A DNA stretch of 64,000 nucleotides from Heterobilharzia americana (taxonomy: Eukaryota; Platyhelminthes; Trematoda; Strigeidida; Schistosomatidae). The position numbers were made by a program, and so were the translations under genes. Positions 58,883 to 64,000 of this stretch are shown here, one piece after another. Numbering within the stretch: the first letter of the stretch is position 1; each line of letters begins with the position of its first letter. The stretch is taken from positions 10,395,248-10,459,247 of the forward strand of contig OX104134.1 of the NCBI GenBank assembly GCA_944470555.2, written 5' to 3'. The notes under the pieces were generated by a model that saw only the letters and a program-made list of their open reading frames with translations, was not told the origin of the DNA and did not search any database.

Positions 58883-59842
58883 ATGACGCCAGTTGGTGAA
58901 AGCCTTCGGGAAGCCAATTGGCCGATGTGTCTTCTCTCGATGAAAGCGAAAGTAAACGTGGGGACATGGAATGTCCGCACGATGTTTGAACCCAGTAAGG
59001 CAGCCCAGATTGCAAAGGAGATGAGAAGGTATAACATCGAAGTGCTTGGGATTTGCGAAAGCAGATGGAATGGGAGTGGACTCTCCAAACTGTCAACTGG
59101 AGAATCAATAATCTACTCCGGTCACCCAGACGCCAACCACGAGCACACTGAGTGAGTGGCTATCATGATGTCCTCAAGAGCATCGAAGGCTCTCATGCAG
59201 TGGGAACCAATCTCCTCCAGGATCATGACAGCAAGATTCAACTCAAAAGGAAGAAAGGTCACAATCATACAATGTTATGCACCTACAAATAATGCAGAGC
59301 AAGAGAAAAAGGAGGATTTCTACAGACAACTTCAATCAACACTGGACAAGACGTCAGTTGGCGATATCAAAATTCTGATGGGCGACATGAATGCCAAACT
59401 GGGAGGGGACAACACGGGAAGAGAACTAACCATGGGTCGAGAGGCGCTAGGTGAAATGAATGAGAATGGAGAATTGTTTGCAGAATTCTGCGCATTCAAC
59501 GATTTGGTGATTGGAGGCAGTGTGTTCAGGCACAAGGATATCCACAAAGCGACATGGATTTCACCAGATGGACACACTAAAAATCAAATCGACTTTATCT
59601 CAATCTCAAGAAAATGGAGACGCAGTCTACTTAACACAAGGTCAAGAAGAGGAGCAGATGTAGGTTCAGACCACTACCTAGTGCAAGGAACCTTCCAAAT
59701 CAAGTTAAAAGCCTTCAAGGAAGCTGGTGATAGACCTCAATTCAAGTACAACACTCGGAAACTGAAGGATGAAACTACAAAGGAGATCTTCAAGGCAGCC
59801 AGCCATCAAGACAAAATGGGAGATATTAAGGAACATCCCTGA
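58883..59842 (+). pseudogene. RTE endonuclease of copy E, one internal stop
   Basis: The frame opens at an ATG (58883) and matches the copy D endonuclease, with GTWNVRTM, GICESRW, YAPTNN, GDMNAKLGG, IDFISIS and SDHYLV all present. A TGA at 59153-59155 replaces the GGA codon of copy D in the HTEGVAIM block. After the stop the same frame stays open to 59842, ending at the same TGA as in copy D inside the RT frame. Confidence 0.9.
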
Positions 59843-61903
59843 AGAAACCTGTGTGGAAGAACACTGGAAGTCTTTGAAAGCTATGTGGAAAGAAACCTGC
59901 ACAGCAGTATTAGGAAGGAAGAAGAAAGAAGACAAGGAATGGATCTCGATGGACACATGGAAGCTGATAGAGGAGAGGAGGATGGTGAAGCAGAAGATAA
60001 ACCAGTGCAAGGATGCTCAACGACAAGAGGAACTGAGCACAATGTATAAAACACTGGATAAAGAAGTGAAGAAGAGTGCACGCAAAGACAAAAGACACTT
60101 CTACGAAACACTGGCAAGTGAAGCAGAACAGGCTGCAGGTAAGAGAGACCTGACGACATTGTATCAAATAACCAGGTTGCTATCAGGGAAGAGACCAACA
60201 CAGATGAAACCAATAAAAGATGAAGAAGGAAATTTAATTACAAAAGAAGAGAAACGGAGGAAACGATGGGCCGACCACTTCAAGAAGCTCTTGAATCGAC
60301 CACCACCTGCACTTCGTCCAGAAATACCACCTGCAGCCGCTGAACTACAAGTGAACATTAATCCCCCAACGAAAATGGAAGTCCTGAACGCCATAAAGCT
60401 ACTGAAATGCGGGAAAGCAGCAGGACCAGATGGAATACCGCCAGAAGCACTGAGAACAGATGCAGAGACAACAGCGGACATGCTCACACCACTATTGCAG
60501 AAGGTGTGGAAGGAAGAGAAGGTACCTGACGATTGGAAGAAGGGTTACCTTGTCAAACTGCCGAAGAAGGGAGACCTCAGTGCTTGCAAGAACTGGCGCG
60601 GAATCACTCTCCTGTCCACCCCAAGTAAAATATTAAGCCGCATCATCCTGGAGAGGCTAAGGGATGCACTGGATTCAAAACTACGACCGGAACAGGCAGG
60701 CTTCAGGAAGTACAAATCATGTGCAGACCAAATTGCAACGCTTCGTATCATCATAGAACAGAGCGTAGAATGGCAATCAGCTCTATACCTCAACTTCATC
60801 GACTTTGAGAAGGCCTTTGACAGCGTCGACCGAGAAGTAATTTGGAAACTGCTTCAATACTACGGAGTACCGCAAACCTTTATCCGCCTCATTCAACAAC
60901 TATATGAAGATGCTACATGCCAAGTAATCCACAATGGGAAGCTCAGTGATGCCTTTGAAGTGAAGACAGGAGTGAAACAAGGTTGCCTACTATCCCCCAT
61001 GATATTCTTGATTGTGGTCGACTGGATCATGCAGCAAACAGTAGGCAGCGAGAAGAGGGGGATACACTGGACGACGGAAAAGAACCTGTAAGACTTGGAT
61101 TTCGCCGATGACTTATGCCTAATGTCACATAAACTTGAAGATCTGCAGGCAAAAACTAACAAGTTGATAGAAGAGGCAGCGAAGACGGGACTTCAGGTGA
61201 ATATAGAGAAGACAGAAGTGATGAAGATACCGCACCACCACCATCAACAACAACAACAAACTCCAATCACCGTCAACGGGAGAAACTTGAAGGAAGTAAC
61301 CTCCTTCACTTATCTAGGAAGCACTGTTTCAACTACAGGCGGGACGGACGAGGACGTCAAAGTCAGAATCGGAAAAGCAAGACAGGCGTTCATTAGCCTG
61401 AAACCAGTGTGGAGATCTTCTGCACTCAGCATGCGGAACAAGATACGGATTTTCAACACCAACGTCAAGTCAGTGCTCTTGTATGGCTCAGAGACTTGGC
61501 GCGTCACGAAAGGCATTTCCAATAAACTACAGGCATTCATCAACAACTGCTTACGCTCGCTGCTGAAGATCAGATGGCCAGAAAAAATAAGCAACAAGGA
61601 ACTCTGGGAACGAACCAACCAAGAACCTATCACGCAACAAATATGCAGGAAGAAGTGGAGATGGATTGGCCATGCACTGAGAAGGCCGACTGAGGACATC
61701 ACGCGTCAGGCCAGTTGCTCGAGTGGAATCCCCATGGGAAGCGACGAGTTGGACGTCCGAGGGTGACATGGAGGAGGTCGTGCGAGGAGGAAATGAGGGC
61801 TTGTGGGCTGTCGTGGGACCAGTTTCAAAAGATCTCAGAGAACAGAATTCACTGGAGGCGTGCTACTGAAGCCCTATGTTCCACTAGGAACCCAAGGGAC
61901 TAA
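59769..61903 (+). pseudogene. RTE reverse transcriptase of copy E, stop plus frameshift
   Basis: From the ATG at 59769 the frame follows copy D through motif A (FIDFEKAFDSVDR) and motif B (KQGCLLSP). A TAA at 61089-61091 then falls just ahead of DFADDLCLM. The frame continues after the stop to about 61710, where 5 extra bases (around ccagttgctcgag) shift the C-terminal end; GKRRVGRPR then continues in another frame to 61903. Copies A and B have extra bases at the same place, so copy D is the exception. Confidence 0.9.
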
Positions 61904-61918
61904 TAATAATAATAATAA

Positions 61919-61931
61919 TCGTCGAGGGAGT
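61919..61931. repeat. Right TSD of RTE copy E
   Basis: tcgtcgagggagt, identical to 58683-58695. Confidence 0.92.
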
Positions 61932-64000
61932 CAAGTAGATTGTTCGCATAGTTTATACAATTACAAAATATGACATACATTGCATAGAGTTTTGTTTCAT
62001 TAGCAATAAGGAAAAACTTCATTATGATAATGAATACTTCGACAAGAACAGATTTATGGCTTCCCTATAGTCATAGTGTCTACCATATGGTATAACTTGT
62101 GGTCAGAATGAAACTTGAAGATTCTAGGGAATAACTTCAAAAACAAATATAAGTTCAATTTCTGTAGGTGAGATGCCTTCTGACTACTGAATAATAATGT
62201 CAGTATTTTTTACTGGTGAGATATCAACATCACGAGAAACCACCAGTTAGTGTTAAAAGCTTAGATAGAATAAAGCTAAACAAAAAAGTTAGATTGCATA
62301 TTTTCTCTGCACATGGATAAACAAGTGTGTAGGTGTAGTAGTCACATTACAATACCACTATTTGTTTTGCTTATATGTACATCAGTGTGTTACCAATAAT
62401 GCTGAAGCCTAGGAGTTGACATAAAATGACGAAGAAAGAATGTAGCCAATTTTTAATGAGACAGTAAACATTTAGGAGAAAACGTCAGATGAAAACGTTA
62501 TGGTTTCCAAGATGAAAGCTTCTGTTGGAAAACAGTCCCAATCATTTTGAAAAAGCAGAGTGCAGATGACAACAAAATTCGATCAAAGCAAAGAGAACAG
62601 CAGTAATAGAATTAGCATGCAGGTATTTCGTGGATTCTCTTCAGCTGCTTTGCAATCTATAGAATCAACCTAACTCTTTGCTATGCTCCACGTCAATTCG
62701 AAAAATTCTTGTCGCTTTACTAAAGTACGTTACATAACATATTGTTCACCATAAAAATTGTATTCTCTAGGTTGTAAAGCATCTGACGAAAATCCGAGAA
62801 ATACATGAATGCTTATTCTGTCACTGTTGTTGTTCTTGCTTTGTTCAAATTCGTGAAAGGAAAGAATTGTATGAAGTCCCTAAAGAAACAATAAACATTT
62901 CTCTTAAGATTTGAAGATGGAACATAATATAGATGCCAAATTCATCTGAACCGGACTATCATGAAGGAGTATTTACTCCTGAAAGATGCTAATGCAAGAA
63001 GAAAATAAGGATTTATGGGTTAATGCCAGTGGATGATTCTTCCAAATACAGTTACACCAGCTATGAGTGCTAAGTATTCTGGAATGCTCAGTAATGTCCA
63101 ATATTTCATTAGATAATGTTTTCAATGCTCGGTACATTTCTAGAAGCCATTTGTACTATAAATAGAAATGGTGTGAGTGTACGGCATCATATTTATATTT
63201 ATGCAACGCAGATATGAGATTTTCATCATTGATTGATCAGTTACCCAGTGTTTTCTCTACCTTCTTGAGTGTTTTTATGATATGGTATTCCCGTTAGATG
63301 GGTTAAAATTAAATTGTTTGTCGTAGATATCACTTAGATTCTACAACTTTTATTTGACTGTACTTATTCAGATATTGTAGGTTGAATATCAGTTTTTGTA
63401 GTCTATTTGGTAAGACTATTTTGGATCCAGCAAGTTCTTTATCCTAAGTTAACTAAAGGAGCAGTACAGCAATTTTGGACTTTCCTGTATTCTTCAAAAT
63501 AAAAAGCATTTTTCCACTGAATCCAGTTCTATTCGGATTTTTATAACTCATTCACTATTATGTTACGATTTGGCAACATAGATTTATGACGTCTAATCTC
63601 ATATGTACTGTGCAGAATCAATGATAAAATTTAAGTTACATGGTGCTTACAAATCACAAGGTAGTCACATTATTTAATATTTGGGTTGAGTGTGAAATAG
63701 ATCTTGGTTTGAAGTGTGAAATTCTCTAAAAATACCTGTTGAAATAATAATAACAAAGATGTCTATAGGACTCGAAGTACTATTAGTTTTATAATTCTTT
63801 AGTGGGATTTTGCCAGTGTTAGGTGGACTGATGGACTTAATTAAGCCTCAAAAGTAGAAATCAACTTTCGATTTTTCGTTTTCGCACGTTTATTGTTATA
63901 CCTATTCGCAGAAAAAAAGCAATGCTTTTGTAAGTTTATTGTAGACCTGTCTGAAAACCACTTGCAGACAAATGAATTTTTATCAACAGTAGTGAATTTA
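61932..64000. other. AT-rich non-coding DNA
   Basis: No gene or repeat recognised up to the end of the window. Confidence 0.55.

Larger units (their letters stand above)
58696..61918 (+). mobile_element. Full-length RTE-clade LINE copy E
   Basis: A 3.2-kb element between 13-bp TSDs, with the same 5' end, leader, EN frame, RT frame and (TAA)n tail as copy D, to which it is very similar throughout. It carries a stop in EN, a stop in RT just before FADD, and a 5-bp insertion near the RT C-terminus. The intact ends and TSD with only a few lesions indicate a fairly recent insertion, now inactive or inserted already defective. Confidence 0.93.

Noticed and set aside
1..64000. CRISPR arrays, bacterial operons, rRNA genes
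   Set aside because: No regularly spaced repeats, no operon-like ORF clusters and no rRNA signature; base composition and repeats are those of a flatworm nuclear genome.

Overview
The window looks like a gene-poor, AT-rich piece of a flatworm nuclear genome, most probably Schistosoma. I see no convincing host protein-coding gene and no bacterial or viral gene. The genus is inferred from the repeats. There are several copies of an RTE-clade LINE (the SR2-like type of schistosomes), CR1-like LINE remnants, Penelope-like elements (PLEs) with a GIY-YIG domain, and Sm-alpha-like SINEs that carry hammerhead ribozymes (HHRs) behind Pol III boxes. All family names come from recognised motifs; no database search was possible.

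Layout. 706-5505: an old RTE copy (A, +), riddled with microsatellites and split by a 5'-truncated PLE on the opposite strand. 5880-6370: the 3' end of a CR1-like LINE. 8955-10880: a short hairpin repeat and two Sm-alpha-like SINEs. 13040-17489: RTE copy B (+), whose 3' half is repeated as a roughly 1.1-kb inverted arm. 18100-19800: an eroded CR1-like LINE (-). 20693-21123: a head-to-head HHR-SINE dimer between 12-bp target-site duplications (TSDs). 21124-39240: about 18 kb of AT-rich DNA with TA tracts and little else. 39241-41170: a second palindromic HHR-SINE with a near-perfect TSD, next to a PLE reverse-transcriptase (RT) remnant. 42305-45540: RTE copy D (-), full length, 10-bp TSD, both reading frames open. 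48895-50284: a third PLE RT remnant joined to a 5' fragment of the RTE. 54485-54995: a 3' fragment of the RTE. 55403-57715: another hairpin repeat and two more Sm-alpha-like SINEs. 58683-61931: RTE copy E (+), full length, 13-bp TSD, inactivated by two stop codons and a 5-bp insertion.

How the parts relate. Copy D is the only copy whose endonuclease (EN) and RT frames are both open, so it is the best candidate here for a recently active element. EN and RT lie in two overlapping frames in copies D and E rather than in one long ORF. The SINEs have no coding capacity and would depend on a LINE such as these for movement. The most unusual signal is the pair of palindromic HHR-SINEs at 20.7 kb and 39.3 kb. 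Each lies between its own TSD, has one long and one short end, and holds hammerhead cores with varying degrees of damage. This suggests that the inverted dimer itself is the unit that moves.
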